A stretch of DNA of 64,000 nt from Leeuwenhoekiella polynyae (GTDB taxonomy: Bacteria > Bacteroidota > Bacteroidia > Flavobacteriales > Flavobacteriaceae), in contig NZ_QOVK01000006.1 of NCBI RefSeq assembly GCF_004104075.1, positions 62,001 to 126,000 of the forward strand, given 5' to 3'. Positions 53,360 to 63,629 of the stretch are shown here, piece after piece. A model generated the notes under the pieces. It was not told where the DNA came from and searched no databases. It worked only from the letters and a program-made list of their open reading frames with translations. How positions within the stretch are numbered: the first letter of the stretch is position 1; each line of letters opens with the position of its first letter. The position numbers and the translations under genes were made by a program.

Positions 53360-56300
53360 TCATTCTTCTTCAGAGTTTTTCAATTTGCTATTCCACAATT
53401 TGATTTTGAAGTGAAGTTTTTGTTTTCGTTTTTTCACACTCTCTTGATCTTGAAGGAGGTTGATGTAGAATTTAGCACCAGCCTCATCAAAAGTGGTCTT
53501 TTTCGGTAATGAAAGTCCGTCATTTGACTTTAAATTCTTCCAAGGCACAGAAAACCAAATATTGACATAGTCATCTAGTTTGATTGTTCCTTCAGCAAAA
53601 ACCTGAATTGCAGAAGATTGAATTTCAGTCCGTGGAATAATTATTTCCCCATTTACCACTTTAAAGGTTTGATTAATAGGTCTAAACTCTAATTCTTTAA
53701 AGCGATTTTCTTTAAGTAAAACAACACTTTCCATCAAAGGTTTGTAGTTATGCAGCGTGAGGTTTTGAAGATTCAACTGCAGTTCACCATTTAGACTATC
53801 AGGATTTAGCGTTCCATCATTATTGAGTACTCCTGTTGCAAGAAGATTCAAGTTTATTATTCCACCCAGTTTAGCTATGTCCTCTAAGTTTTTACTCCCA
53901 AAATACTCAAGACCTTCAGCAAATTTTTTAATATCTACGTTAGTTGCATCAATAGTAAGAGATACTGGTAAATTATTGGGTTCAGATATATTGGCAACAG
54001 CTTCAATATGCAATTTACCCTCATAGAAGTCAATATTGCTTTTTTGAATTTTCAGATTTTCTTTATTGTCAAAAAGGAGGTACGTGTCAAAATCTGTCAG
54101 CCTTAAATTTTTATGAATGAGTGTATCAATTGCAATGTTTCCCTGTGGATAATAGGAGTCATTAATGGTATTCAGAATATCCTTTAGGTTTTGAATCTTT
54201 AGGGGGTTTTTGTTTAATCTGTCTTTATTTTTTTTTCTCGAATCAAAAAGAGTCACAACATCTGCAGTGTTGAGATAGGGGGAACTGATATCAAAAGTTG
54301 AAATGTGCTCTTCATTTTCTATTGAATTATTGATGAAATCAGAGAAATTATTAATAGATCCAGAAACACGCAATGCACTTTTACCGGGCAGGTTTATATT
54401 TAAAGTTTCGAGATTAGCAAAATCGTTATTGATCTCTAAGCGAAGACTATCTATAGGTATCTGAATATCTGCTAACGGAAAATTAACTTTAGAATCTACC
54501 AATTTTAAACTTCCTGTTGCATCTGTATTGAAAATGGCTAAGTCTGAAGCTTCCCCGTTGTACTCACCTTCAAACTCAAATTTTCCCGACTCAAATATAA
54601 AATTGATTGTTTTTAAATAGTCATTAAGGTCAGTAGTATTGCCCGAAGCATTTGCCTTAAATTTAAAATCGAATGGGCTTTCATTACCGTTTTCAATCTT
54701 TTTTAATGATCGAATGCTTCCGGTCAGGGAAGCTTGAGAATTTTTGTAGTTGACATTGAGGTAATCTAATTTTAAAACCGAATCGTTCACAAAATAGACC
54801 GAAGCATCAACGTCTTTAGTGATCAATTCCTTGTATTTTAAAGAGTCGATATTTAGAGAAAGCTTAGGTTTTAATCTGTTGATATCTTCAAAAGCCTTTG
54901 GTAATTTTCTTAATTTTGTTTTAGAATTTGATTCTTCTTTTTTGCCTAAAGAGTTAACGACCTCAATCCACTGGTCTCCATCTACAAAAGGAGCTTCTAC
55001 ATTTAGATAGACACTGCCTCTTTCGTTTTGATTATTTAAAAGGATATTGGTGAAATTATTTATAGTTCCATTTAAAATAAAAGGATGCAAGGCACCCACT
55101 TCTAGCTCTACCTGATCTAAAATGATATTAGAATTTGTAATATTTACTGATAACGAATCAAAGTCGATATCAAGCCCAGCATTAGGATAGTAGAAGTTTG
55201 CATTTTTTAACTTTAAAGTACCCTTGGCATTATCCAGAAGTTGATTAAATTTTTGAATGTTTCCGGCTACACTTCCTGAAAATTCAAAGTCACCGGCATT
55301 GATATTTACTAATTTTATCTCAAATAAATCTTGAAAAACAGCAAGAGTACCCTGAGACTTTGCTTTAATATTAAGATGAATGGGTTGGCTGTTAGCATTA
55401 TCTGTTCTAGGCACAACTAAACTTCCATTTAAGTCGGTTTCAGATCCTTGATAATTGATGTGAAAATCATTAATGCTAATGTTCTCAGTACTTGTCAATT
55501 CAATATCTGAACTTACATTTTGATACTGAATTGAGTTGTAAACAACATTGTCTAAGTTGAGTTTAAATCGGGGATGAAATTTATTAAAAATAGTCGTGAG
55601 GACTTCATTTATGGTTTTACGGTCGTCCTTGCTTTTATCAGATTCCGGAATCATTTCTTTAGCTGTAGCAATGAGTTCATCTACATTCAAAGATTCAGAT
55701 TTTAACTCCACATAACTACTTGTGGGTTCCACTGGATTATTTGATATCAAAGAAGATATATTATTGAGATGGCCTGTAAAAACGAGATTCTCGCTTCTTT
55801 CAAGTTCAATGTTTAGCTCTTCTAAAAGTGATTTTTTATTATCTAAACTAAGCTTGATGGTTTTTACGGGTAATTGCAATCCATTTTTCTTCAGAACAAC
55901 TTGACTATTGTTGAGTAAAAAGTTTCCTTCTGCAAAGTTGAATAGATTTTCAGGATGATCAATATCTCCGCTAAGCTTAGCATTTAAAGTAAAATCCCCT
56001 CCTTTAAAATCAAAATTTTCATTGTTTAATACTTGGGCGATCGATTCGTTTTTACCCGCTATATTTAGATTTGCTACGACATAATTATGATACTCAGGTG
56101 TAGATTGATAATAACTATTGTCTAAGTTTAAAACCATCCCTTTGAGATTACCAGTGACCTTATTGAAAACTATTTTGATATCTTTTTTAGTGCCTTTTAA
56201 GCTCTGAAGGCTATCAGATTCATATATCTTATTCGTTAAGTTTCCTTCAAAACTGGTATTTGAGAGCGTATAATTATCGCTAAAACTTACCGTATTATCT

Positions 56301-57304
56301 GTGCTTTTAAAATCGGCATTGATCTCTGGTGTATTTCTAAATTGAAATAAGCCATCTAGGGTGAGACTTGTCTTAATAGGTTTTTTGATTGCATACGGCG
56401 CAATCTTTTTTGCAATGCTATCAGAAAGAAATTTGTGTAAAGAATCAAAGTGAAGCTTGTCGTTTGAAAGACTAAGGTGATAGGAAGGTTCTATTAAATC
56501 AAAGCTAGAACTCACCCTAAATTGCTCTCCATCTAATGTTAGTATAAAATCGGAAACATTTAAAACATTTGTATCTGTATCTAAGGTGAATTCAGGATTG
56601 CCTGATACTTTGGTTCTTTTTAAGAAGCTCCCTTTTTTTGTATTAAACCCCAGCTTATTGACATCAGCTTCAAAACTCAAAGAACCCTTTATAACTGATT
56701 TATTCATTTTAAGTTCACTACGAATATTGTGAAACGCTATATCAAAATGCTTGTGAAACATACTATCCTTCGCAACATATTTTAGTTGTTTGACTCTAAA
56801 TTTTGTAGCGTTAGGATCTATCCAAGAAGGAAAAACAAAAGGAGAATTAGTATTAGAAAGATTGTTTAATTTTTGCTTTACGTGATATTCATAAGACTTA
56901 TCAGAGACTACTTCAGAATAAATAGAAACACTATCAATATTTATGCGCTTAAATTGAAAGTCTCCGCGAATAAGATCACGAGTACTAATCGTCACTAAGG
57001 CTTTATCAATAAAAATTGATTTCCTTTTAAAAGTAATAGAATCCTTTTCACTTTGAAAAATGTTGTTGATCGTAAAACCAACATTGGGAAAACCGGTTAA
57101 AAAAGTAGCCTCTACATCACCAATTTTTAAAGTTCCCTCTTGATTGGCGTTATACCATTCCTGTAAACCATCTATAATTAAATTTCGACTTTGCCATCCT
57201 AAGGTGAATAGACCTATTGGTACCAAAATTATAAGTCCCAAAATAAGTCCAAAATAACGCTTGCGTTTGGTTGATTTCTTTTTCTGTTTATCAGGTTTTG
57301 TCAA
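53360..57304 (-). CDS. Very large AsmA/TamB-superfamily inner-membrane protein
   Basis: 1314 residues. After a basic N-terminus (DKQKKKSTKRKR) comes one membrane helix (YFGLILGLIILVPIGLFTLG), then the AsmA start (LKIGDVEATFLTGFPNVGFT). Over 1200 residues of repeated beta-strand pattern follow, with recurring 'LxGxLxxxxN' and 'SLDxLxY' blocks. Such proteins form long lipid-transporting grooves bridging the periplasm (AsmA, YhdP, TamB group). A soluble C-terminus with KKRKQKLHFKIKLWNSK ends it. It probably helps move phospholipids to the outer membrane; the exact relation to characterised members is not resolvable by eye. Confidence 0.88.
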   Translation of the reverse strand: MTKPDKQKKKSTKRKRYFGLILGLIILVPIGLFTLGWQSRNLIIDGLQEWYNANQEGTLKIGDVEATFLTGFPNVGFTINNIFQSEKDSITFKRKSIFIDKALVTISTRDLIRGDFQFKRINIDSVSIYSEVVSDKSYEYHVKQKLNNLSNTNSPFVFPSWIDPNATKFRVKQLKYVAKDSMFHKHFDIAFHNIRSELKMNKSVIKGSLSFEADVNKLGFNTKKGSFLKRTKVSGNPEFTLDTDTNVLNVSDFILTLDGEQFRVSSSFDLIEPSYHLSLSNDKLHFDSLHKFLSDSIAKKIAPYAIKKPIKTSLTLDGLFQFRNTPEINADFKSTDNTVSFSDNYTLSNTSFEGNLTNKIYESDSLQSLKGTKKDIKIVFNKVTGNLKGMVLNLDNSYYQSTPEYHNYVVANLNIAGKNESIAQVLNNENFDFKGGDFTLNAKLSGDIDHPENLFNFAEGNFLLNNSQVVLKKNGLQLPVKTIKLSLDNKKSLLEELNIELERSENLVFTGHLNNISSLISNNPVEPTSSYVELKSESLNVDELIATAKEMIPESDKSKDDRKTINEVLTTIFNKFHPRFKLNLDNVVYNSIQYQNVSSDIELTSTENISINDFHINYQGSETDLNGSLVVPRTDNANSQPIHLNIKAKSQGTLAVFQDLFEIKLVNINAGDFEFSGSVAGNIQKFNQLLDNAKGTLKLKNANFYYPNAGLDIDFDSLSVNITNSNIILDQVELEVGALHPFILNGTINNFTNILLNNQNERGSVYLNVEAPFVDGDQWIEVVNSLGKKEESNSKTKLRKLPKAFEDINRLKPKLSLNIDSLKYKELITKDVDASVYFVNDSVLKLDYLNVNYKNSQASLTGSIRSLKKIENGNESPFDFKFKANASGNTTDLNDYLKTINFIFESGKFEFEGEYNGEASDLAIFNTDATGSLKLVDSKVNFPLADIQIPIDSLRLEINNDFANLETLNINLPGKSALRVSGSINNFSDFINNSIENEEHISTFDISSPYLNTADVVTLFDSRKKNKDRLNKNPLKIQNLKDILNTINDSYYPQGNIAIDTLIHKNLRLTDFDTYLLFDNKENLKIQKSNIDFYEGKLHIEAVANISEPNNLPVSLTIDATNVDIKKFAEGLEYFGSKNLEDIAKLGGIINLNLLATGVLNNDGTLNPDSLNGELQLNLQNLTLHNYKPLMESVVLLKENRFKELEFRPINQTFKVVNGEIIIPRTEIQSSAIQVFAEGTIKLDDYVNIWFSVPWKNLKSNDGLSLPKKTTFDEAGAKFYINLLQDQESVKKRKQKLHFKIKLWNSKLKNSEEE

Positions 57305-57842
57305 CTGTATTTTGATTGAAAATAAGAAATTAATGATTCTGTAGCACTTTCTATTGATGAGAAAACATCTGCTGCATAGGGAATATCAAAAATAGGCTAG
57401 AATTGTATGGAAGTCGATAAATTAATTCTAAAGAATTGTCAAATGTTTCATTTAGTGTGAAAGCTTACATGTTTTTAAAGCATTCATCTCTGTTATAAAC
57501 CATATTTTTTATATTCATTTTACTCGATAATCGAGATTAAATGCTCCGAGACTTGCCTCGTTCTAAAAATGTATTGTTCAGTTTAGTGCTTCTTGGACCT
57601 GCCTTTGTCGGCCAGATAGGCTTACCCTTAGTAGTTTACTTTAATTTTAAAGTATGATATAAAGTTGGTATAAATAGAAGGTTATCACTTTTCCAAATCC
57701 ACAAGATGCATAGTCAAATCTATTAATAGTGATTTTGGTGATTGGCAACTTCTCAAATCTCACTACTAAAATTAAAAACCTGACATATATCATATTTTAA
57801 ACGGTAGCTACTTTTCATCTTTGGGTATTAAACTAAAAATAA
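57305..57842. other. Intergenic region between the AsmA-like gene and the unknown 598-residue gene
   Basis: About 540 bp with no gene. It contains copy 2 of the dispersed repeat at 57518-57612; the rest is AT-rich with no strong hairpin or RNA gene. Confidence 0.6.
57518..57612. repeat. Dispersed intergenic repeat, copy 2
   Basis: Matches 35803-35896 in order: CTCGATAATCGAG palindrome (57523-57535), AAATGCTCCGAGACTTGCCT, CTAAAAATGTATTGTTCAGT, TTAGTGCTTCTTGGACCTGC. Differences are substitutions and 1-bp indels. Like copy 1 it lies between divergent genes. Confidence 0.7.
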
Positions 57843-59639
57843 ATGAAAAACGCCATATCCCCACATCAATTTCATATCCCGGTAATGGGCATTGCTTACA
57901 CCATAGACACACCGTTAAAAGTGGCGCATTTTGGAATAAATTCTTCCATTTCAATTATTGAAGATCACCTTATCGAAAAAATGCGTGCGTATTATTACAA
58001 ATTGAACAACGAGCCTTTTAAGCCTATAAGCAAAAAAGAACCTGATTTTAGAGCCAAACGGATAACTGATTATTTGAATCTGATTGGTGAAGAAGTGAAA
58101 AAGAAGGTAGAAGAGATGAAAACCGCTGCTTTTTCAGGCACTTCAGAAATTACCAAGTATTTCGAAATGCTGCCTGAAGTTTCTGACTTAAAACAGAAAT
58201 ACCTTAAATTTCTTCAGCTAACTGATCCTTCAGAAAAAGAAAATCTGGAAACTGAGTTGAGAAAAGAGGTTACACCCGGTGCGATTGAAGTCAATATTAT
58301 GACGAAGATTGATAGCGATCAAATCGATGAAAACAAAGAAGTTATAGAAAATGGATCTGATGCCTTACAGGCTTTAAAAGGGTATGCAGAAAGTAATTTA
58401 GAGAATTCAACCCTAGTTTTTTCAGCAGGAATGAATCCAAGATTATTTAATTATCTGTCTTCTTTTACAACCTTTCATCCCGATAGCAACGGAAAATTCA
58501 ACAAAGCCATCGCTATAAAAGTCAGCGATTACCGTTCGGCTTTAATTCAGGGAAAATACCTCGCCAAACGTGGTATTTGGGTAAGTGAATTTAGAATCGA
58601 ATCAGGCCTAAATTGCGGTGGTCACGCTTTTGCAACTGATGGTTATTTAATGGGCCCGATAATGGAAGAATTTAAGCAGAATAAAGCTGAATTACAATCA
58701 GAATTATCGGCACTTTACCGAAGTGTTATTACTGAAGAAGCTGAAACTTTTGAATTACCCGAAATAAAGATTACCGTTCAGGGTGGAATCGGAACTTTTG
58801 AAGAAAACAACTTGTTGAAAGATTATTTTCAGGCTGATGCGACCGGTTGGGGATCCCCATTTTTACTGTGTCCGGAAGTAACTAATGTCGATGAGGAAAC
58901 CCTAAGGAAACTTCAAAAATCGAAAGAAGAAGATATTGTTTTAAGCCATAGTTCTCCATTGGGAGTTCGGTTTAATTACCTGAAGGGAGCTAGCGGAGAA
59001 GAATTCCGAAGAAAAAATATTTTAAGAAATAAACCCGGCAGTTCGTGCCCCGAGAAATTATTAGAATCGAATACGGAATTTACCGAAAAACCGATTTGTA
59101 CCGCTTCGCATAAATATCAAAAATTGAAACTGAAGCAAATTCAACATTCCGATTTATCGAGTACTGAAAAGGCAAAGCAAGCTGATCTGTTGTTTCAGAA
59201 AGAATGTTTATGTACCGGTTTGTGCAATAGTGTCGCTAAAAATTACAATTTCAGTTTTGTAAAGAAAATGGATTTTGTGACCGTTTGTCCCGGTCCAAAT
59301 TTGGCCTATTTCTCGGGTAACTATTCTTTAAAAGAACTCACCGATCATATTTATGGACGAAAGAATGTGCTAAGCGGTTACCGTCCACATGTATTTATTA
59401 AAGAACTGCAATTGTATATCAATTACTTAAAGGAACTTGTAGACAGCACCGATTTTTCGAATAAACGAGAAGCAAAAAAGTTTACCCGATTTACACAAAA
59501 TCTGGAAGAAGGCATTGACTATTACAAGAATTTATTTTTCAAAAAGGTAATCAAAGAACGCCAGTTTTTAACCGATCTGCTGGTTTGCGAAAACCGAATT
59601 TTAGAAATCAACCAGCAGGTTGAAGTGCTTAGCTATTAG
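57843..59639 (+). CDS. Conserved protein of unknown function, possible flavin-type TIM barrel
   Basis: 598 residues, no signal peptide or membrane helix, so probably cytoplasmic. It starts MKNAISPHQFHIPVMGIAYT then IDTPLKVAHFGINSSISIIED. A helical charged segment (about 60-170) is followed by a core with LVFSAGMNPRLFNYLSSF, VSDYRSALIQGKYLAKRGIW, ESGLNCGGHAFATDGYLMGP and ITVQGGIGTFEENNLLKDYF. The NCGGHA and QGGIGTFEE segments recall nitronate-monooxygenase/FMN-barrel active sites. The C-terminal third is cysteine-rich (SCPEK, PICTASHKYQ, CLCTGLCNS, CPGPN) and might bind iron-sulfur or zinc. I do not know the function. It stands alone, divergent from the AsmA-like gene. Confidence 0.85.
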   Translation: MKNAISPHQFHIPVMGIAYTIDTPLKVAHFGINSSISIIEDHLIEKMRAYYYKLNNEPFKPISKKEPDFRAKRITDYLNLIGEEVKKKVEEMKTAAFSGTSEITKYFEMLPEVSDLKQKYLKFLQLTDPSEKENLETELRKEVTPGAIEVNIMTKIDSDQIDENKEVIENGSDALQALKGYAESNLENSTLVFSAGMNPRLFNYLSSFTTFHPDSNGKFNKAIAIKVSDYRSALIQGKYLAKRGIWVSEFRIESGLNCGGHAFATDGYLMGPIMEEFKQNKAELQSELSALYRSVITEEAETFELPEIKITVQGGIGTFEENNLLKDYFQADATGWGSPFLLCPEVTNVDEETLRKLQKSKEEDIVLSHSSPLGVRFNYLKGASGEEFRRKNILRNKPGSSCPEKLLESNTEFTEKPICTASHKYQKLKLKQIQHSDLSSTEKAKQADLLFQKECLCTGLCNSVAKNYNFSFVKKMDFVTVCPGPNLAYFSGNYSLKELTDHIYGRKNVLSGYRPHVFIKELQLYINYLKELVDSTDFSNKREAKKFTRFTQNLEEGIDYYKNLFFKKVIKERQFLTDLLVCENRILEINQQVEVLSY

Positions 59640-59963
59640 ATAGCTTTGCTTTTAGAAATTTAAATATAGATAATAGGGCGCTTTACTTTTAGAGAATAGA
59701 AACTGGACTTTATAGTAAACATGTTATCTTGTAGTCTTGCTCATTTCACGCCATACCTCCCTGCAGTTTAGTGCCAGTCTAAACCTGTTTTATCGTAAAC
59801 AAAATCAGAGAATCATTGAGTTTTTAAACATTTCATAACCAAATAATCTATTAAAAGTTAAGCTTTTGTTTGTCCGAAATTCTCTAGTTTTAATATGATT
59901 TATAGAGAGCAGGCCATTCCCAGTGAAGTAAACCTCTGCATTTTCATTTCAGTGCAGAGTAGT
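59640..59963. other. Intergenic region with a hairpin
   Basis: About 320 bp without a gene. CTCTGCA (59934-59940) and TGCAGAG (59953-59959) form a stem with a T-rich tract on the plus-strand side; it may end the 57843 transcript or the decayed cytochrome transcript. An 11-bp match to part of the dispersed repeat at 59763-59773 is probably chance. Confidence 0.45.
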
Positions 59964-61034
59964 TTATTTTTTATCAGGTTCTAGTAAAAAACTTACAATA
60001 GCATCCATTTCCTCTTTAGATAATGCTCCGCCATAAGCCGGCATGTTTTCGGCACCGTTTACAATTCTAATGATAATCTGTTCTTTGGTCAATCTATTTT
60101 GAACTTTGGTAAGTTCCGGTCCACGTATACCACCCTGATCACCAATTTTATGGCAGTAGAGACAACCTACGGTGTTAAAAAGTTCTATGCCTTTCTCTAT
60201 TTTTTTAGAAGTCTTAGGTACCGTAGTATATTTAGATAAAGGTTTGGCATCAAAACGCGGTGACTAGGGTGCTTTAATTCCTATATACCACAAGGAACAA
60301 ATGGAAAGTATGATAAAAGTAACACCGGCTATTGCCCAAGGTCTTCGCAACGGGTGCCGTTCACCTTTGTTTGATAAGAAAGGAATGGAAAAAAGCAAAA
60401 AACCTCCCAATAGAGGCCCCAAAAACATAACATACGATTCTATTTGTCGAGGCATTAACGCAAAAAGCGCGAATATCCAGGTAAAATACCAATCGGGTTT
60501 GGGATCGGCATTTACATTGGTCAAGTCGGGTTCTGAGGTAAGTGCAGGAGCACCAATAAACCAAGCGAGACAAACCAGTATAAGGAATACCAAAGCGCTA
60601 AATACAGCATCACGCCAGATGGCATCTGGAAAAAGAGGAACCCCTTTTTTCATCAGCATGTCTTCATACCATTTTCTATAGGTTTTTGGTTTTAGAAGTT
60701 TGCCAACTTTAGGAGGTTCTGAGATCCCATTTTTAAATACAAGGTATAAATGATAAGTAACGATTAAAAATAATAATGCCGGGAATAAGAATACATGCAT
60801 CGCAAAGAAACGATTGAGTGTTTCTCCACCTATGGTATCTCCACCCAATAAAAAATAAGCAATAGAATCGCCTATTAAGGGTATTCTTCCCATTTGCTCT
60901 GCAGCGACCACTGCAGACCATACTCCGTTATTATCCCATCGTAATAATTGTCCTGTAAACGCCATAACTATGGTGATGACCATAAGTACCACTCCCGTAA
61001 TCCAGCTCATTTCCCACTTGGAAAACCTAAGTGA
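59964..61034 (-). pseudogene. Decayed cytochrome b / cytochrome c (bc-complex) gene with in-frame TAG and lost 5' end
   Basis: A 248-residue cytochrome b fragment (60264-61010) begins in mid-protein at SKWEMSWITGVVLMVITIVM. Homology starts at about 61028 and an in-frame TAA follows at 61035-61037, so the first ~120 residues, including the helix-B heme histidines, are missing. Helix D (FFAMHVFLFPALLFLIVTYH, both histidines) and a PDWYF quinol-site motif remain. The frame ends IKAP-TAG (60264-60266) but continues without shift into SPRFDAKPLSKY and a c-type cytochrome domain with CLYCH (heme motif), GGIRGPEL and MPAYGGALSKEEMDAIVSFL, ending at 59964. The intact ancestor was thus probably a b-c fusion. 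Both lesions point to a pseudogene. Confidence 0.8.
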
Positions 61035-61139
61035 TTATTGTAATTTTTGTTTATTTCTGAAATTATTCAAAATCAGATATCTTGCACGTTTTAAGTATGA
61101 CTATTTTTGATCCAACGTTTTCTATTTGAGAATATCTCT

Positions 61140-61910
61140 ATGAACTACATAATTATAGTGGTTGCATTGCTTTTGTTGGCCTTTGCAATTATTACACTAA
61201 GCAGGCAGCAAAAGCGAAAAGCCGCTACATTTCCACCTGGCTGGCATAATTTATTATGTCAACACGTTCACTTTTATGACCAGCTCACCGCTACAGAACA
61301 GAAGCGTTTTCAAAAGCGGATGATGCAATTTTTGAGTGAAGTTTATATAGAAAGTATTGATTTTGAGTTAGAAGATCTTGACAAATTATTAGTAGCCGCA
61401 AGTGCTATTATTCCTGTTTTCGCATTTCCCGACTGGCATTATATTAATCTGAGTACCGTGCTTATATATCCAGATCATTTTAACGATGATCTAAATTTTG
61501 GACATAAAGATGAACAGAAACATATTGCCGGGATGGTAGGTTCAGGACGCTTCAATCATCAGATGATACTCTCACGAAAAGCACTTCATGAAGGTTTTGA
61601 TAAAAAATCAGATCTGCACAATACTGGCATTCACGAGTTCGTACACTTGATAGATATGACAGATGGTGTCGCAGATGGTACCCCCGAGCGACTTATTGCT
61701 CACTCGTATAGTATTCCCTGGCTAAAATTAATTCATAGAGAAATGGAGGCCATTAATGACAATAAATCTGATATACGCAGTTACGGAGGCACTAATGAAG
61801 CGGAGTTTTTTGCGGTAGCTTCAGAATATTTTTTCGAAAATCCCATTTTGCTTAAAAAGAACCATCCAGAACTCTATGAAATGCTTAGCGCGTGTTTTCA
61901 TAAAAAATAA
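61140..61910 (+). CDS. MtfA-family zinc peptidase, membrane-anchored
   Basis: About 256 residues from the ATG at 61140 (MNYIIIVVALLLLAFAIITL), giving one N-terminal membrane anchor. MtfA (Mlc titration factor) family features: FPPGWHNLLCQHVHFYDQLT, VAASAIIPVFAFPDWHYINL, the zinc motif HEFVH (165-169), and NEAEFFAVASEYFFENP with the third zinc ligand. E. coli MtfA is a soluble aminopeptidase that binds Mlc; this one is anchored and no Mlc/LacI gene is nearby. It converges with the fucose operon. Confidence 0.88.
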   Translation: MNYIIIVVALLLLAFAIITLSRQQKRKAATFPPGWHNLLCQHVHFYDQLTATEQKRFQKRMMQFLSEVYIESIDFELEDLDKLLVAASAIIPVFAFPDWHYINLSTVLIYPDHFNDDLNFGHKDEQKHIAGMVGSGRFNHQMILSRKALHEGFDKKSDLHNTGIHEFVHLIDMTDGVADGTPERLIAHSYSIPWLKLIHREMEAINDNKSDIRSYGGTNEAEFFAVASEYFFENPILLKKNHPELYEMLSACFHKK

Positions 61911-61964
61911 CTGGATGGATTTTGGTATAGAATAGAATGTTCTGTAATCTAAAATTTATTGTGA

Positions 61965-62828
61965 TTATTTAATTGCTGAATAAGCCTTTGCAGTTTGCTT
62001 GGAAGTACCTAAACCTTCGATACCCAATTCAACTACATCGCCCGGTTTGAGGTAGCGTGGTGGCTTAAAGCCCATTCCTACACCAAAAGGAGTTCCGGTT
62101 GAAATGACATCTCCCGGAAGTAGGGTCATAAACTGGCTGATGTAGCTCACCACCTGCTGCACATTAAATACAAAATCTGAAGTATTGCTGTTTTGCAATT
62201 CCTCACCATTCAATTTTAGCCACAGGTTGAGGTTGTTAGGATCTTTGATTTCGTCTTTGGTCGCTATAAAAGGACCTAAAGGCGCAAAGGTGTCGCAGCT
62301 TTTTCCCTTTACCCATTGCCCGGCACGTTCGATCTGAAAGGCACGTTCGCTGTAATCGTTGTGTAGGGTATAACCTGCTACATAATCTAAAGCTTCGGCT
62401 TCACTCACATAAGAGGCTTTTTTGCCGATTACCACAGCGAGTTCAACCTCCCAATCTGTCTTTTCACTTCCCTTGGGAATGATCACATCGTCATTGGGAC
62501 CCACAATTGCCGAGGTCGCTTTAAAGAACAAAATGGGTTCTTTAGGGACTTCCATCCCGGTTTCTTTAGCGTGAGAAACGTAATTAAGACCAATGCATAC
62601 AATTTTTGATGGCCGCATCAGAGGTGCTCCCAGACGGGTTTCTGCGGAAACTTCCGGACAATTGTCCAGTTCTTTGCTTAACCATGTATTGAGTCGGTCA
62701 AGACCATTTGTTTCAAAAAATGCTTCGGTGTAATCTTCACCAAAACCCGATACATCTATGCGTTTTCCGGAGTCTAAAAGCACTCCCGGTTTTTCATTTC
62801 CGGCTTCGCCGAAACGTATTAATTTCAT
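61965..62828 (-). CDS. FAH-family hydrolase, probably 2,4-diketo-3-deoxy-L-fuconate hydrolase
   Basis: 287 residues of the fumarylacetoacetate hydrolase fold: CIGLNYVSHAKETGMEVP, FFKATSAIVGPNDDVIIP, metal ligands in DWEVELAVVIGKKASYV, HNDYSERAFQIERAGQW and GDVISTGTPFGVGMGF. The family includes several diketo-acid hydrolases. Placement behind an SDR and an alpha-L-fucosidase fits the non-phosphorylating fucose pathway, where it would split 2,4-diketo-3-deoxy-L-fuconate to pyruvate and lactate. Last gene of the operon. Confidence 0.87.
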   Translation of the reverse strand: MKLIRFGEAGNEKPGVLLDSGKRIDVSGFGEDYTEAFFETNGLDRLNTWLSKELDNCPEVSAETRLGAPLMRPSKIVCIGLNYVSHAKETGMEVPKEPILFFKATSAIVGPNDDVIIPKGSEKTDWEVELAVVIGKKASYVSEAEALDYVAGYTLHNDYSERAFQIERAGQWVKGKSCDTFAPLGPFIATKDEIKDPNNLNLWLKLNGEELQNSNTSDFVFNVQQVVSYISQFMTLLPGDVISTGTPFGVGMGFKPPRYLKPGDVVELGIEGLGTSKQTAKAYSAIK

Positions 62829-62846
62829 AATCTTCCAGTTAAAAAG

Positions 62847-63623
62847 TTATCCATTTAGTTTTATAAATCCGCCGTCAATAGGGAAGTCTGTCCCGGTGAT
62901 AAAAGATGCTTCATCAGAGGCGAGGTACAGCGCTAAATGCGCGATTTCTACAGGTTTGCCCATGCGGCCTAATGGCTGTGTTTTAGATAGTTTCTCAAAC
63001 ATCTCTTCCTGATTGTCGGGGTAATTTTTTGCAATAAAACCATCTACAAAAGGCGTATGCACGCGGGCAGGGGAGATGCTGTTGCATCTGATGCCCTCAT
63101 CAACATAATCTTTAGCGATGGAATAGGTCATCGTGAGTACGGCGCCTTTTGACATCGAGTACGCAAAACGGTCTGAGATCCCAACCGAAGATGCAATGGA
63201 AGCCATATTGAGAATGACTCCGTTTTTGCCTTTCATGTGTTTAATCACGGCTTTTGCGCAGTTAAATACACCCTTGATGTTTATGGCATAAATACGGTCG
63301 AGATCTGCTTCGGTGGTATTTTCAATGTTTCCCACGTGGGCAACCCCTGCATTATTAACCAATATATCAAGCGAATTTTCATCGGCGATCTCATCAATCA
63401 CGTGCTGTACTTGATCTTCTTTAGAAACATCGCATATTTTATAGTGCAGCTCCAAGTTATCAGCTCTAAAGGTTTCAACAACTTCTTTTGCCTGCGTTTC
63501 ATTATAGTCAAGAATGTAAACCTGAGCTCCGTTTTTAGCAAATACTTCTGCGATGGCACGTCCTATACCGCTGGCTCCACCGGTAATTAGTGCTGTTTTT
63601 CCAGATAAATTAAAAGGGGTCAT
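62847..63623 (-). CDS. SDR dehydrogenase, probably 2-keto-3-deoxy-L-fuconate dehydrogenase
   Basis: 258 residues, classical short-chain dehydrogenase: TGGASGIG (14-21), NNAGVAHVG, catalytic Ser and YSMSKG (Tyr-x3-Lys, about residue 153-158) and a C-terminal GTDFPIDGGFIKLNG. NAD specificity is suggested by LDYNE after the second strand. 18 bp before the FAH gene and 6 bp after the fucosidase gene, so likely the oxidation step before cleavage. Confidence 0.88.
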   Translation of the reverse strand: MTPFNLSGKTALITGGASGIGRAIAEVFAKNGAQVYILDYNETQAKEVVETFRADNLELHYKICDVSKEDQVQHVIDEIADENSLDILVNNAGVAHVGNIENTTEADLDRIYAINIKGVFNCAKAVIKHMKGKNGVILNMASIASSVGISDRFAYSMSKGAVLTMTYSIAKDYVDEGIRCNSISPARVHTPFVDGFIAKNYPDNQEEMFEKLSKTQPLGRMGKPVEIAHLALYLASDEASFITGTDFPIDGGFIKLNG

Positions 63624-63629
63624 TTCAAA

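Noticed and set aside
59763-59773. Possible third copy of the dispersed repeat (CAGTTTAGTGC)
   Set aside because: Only 11 bp match; neither the palindrome nor the other blocks are present.
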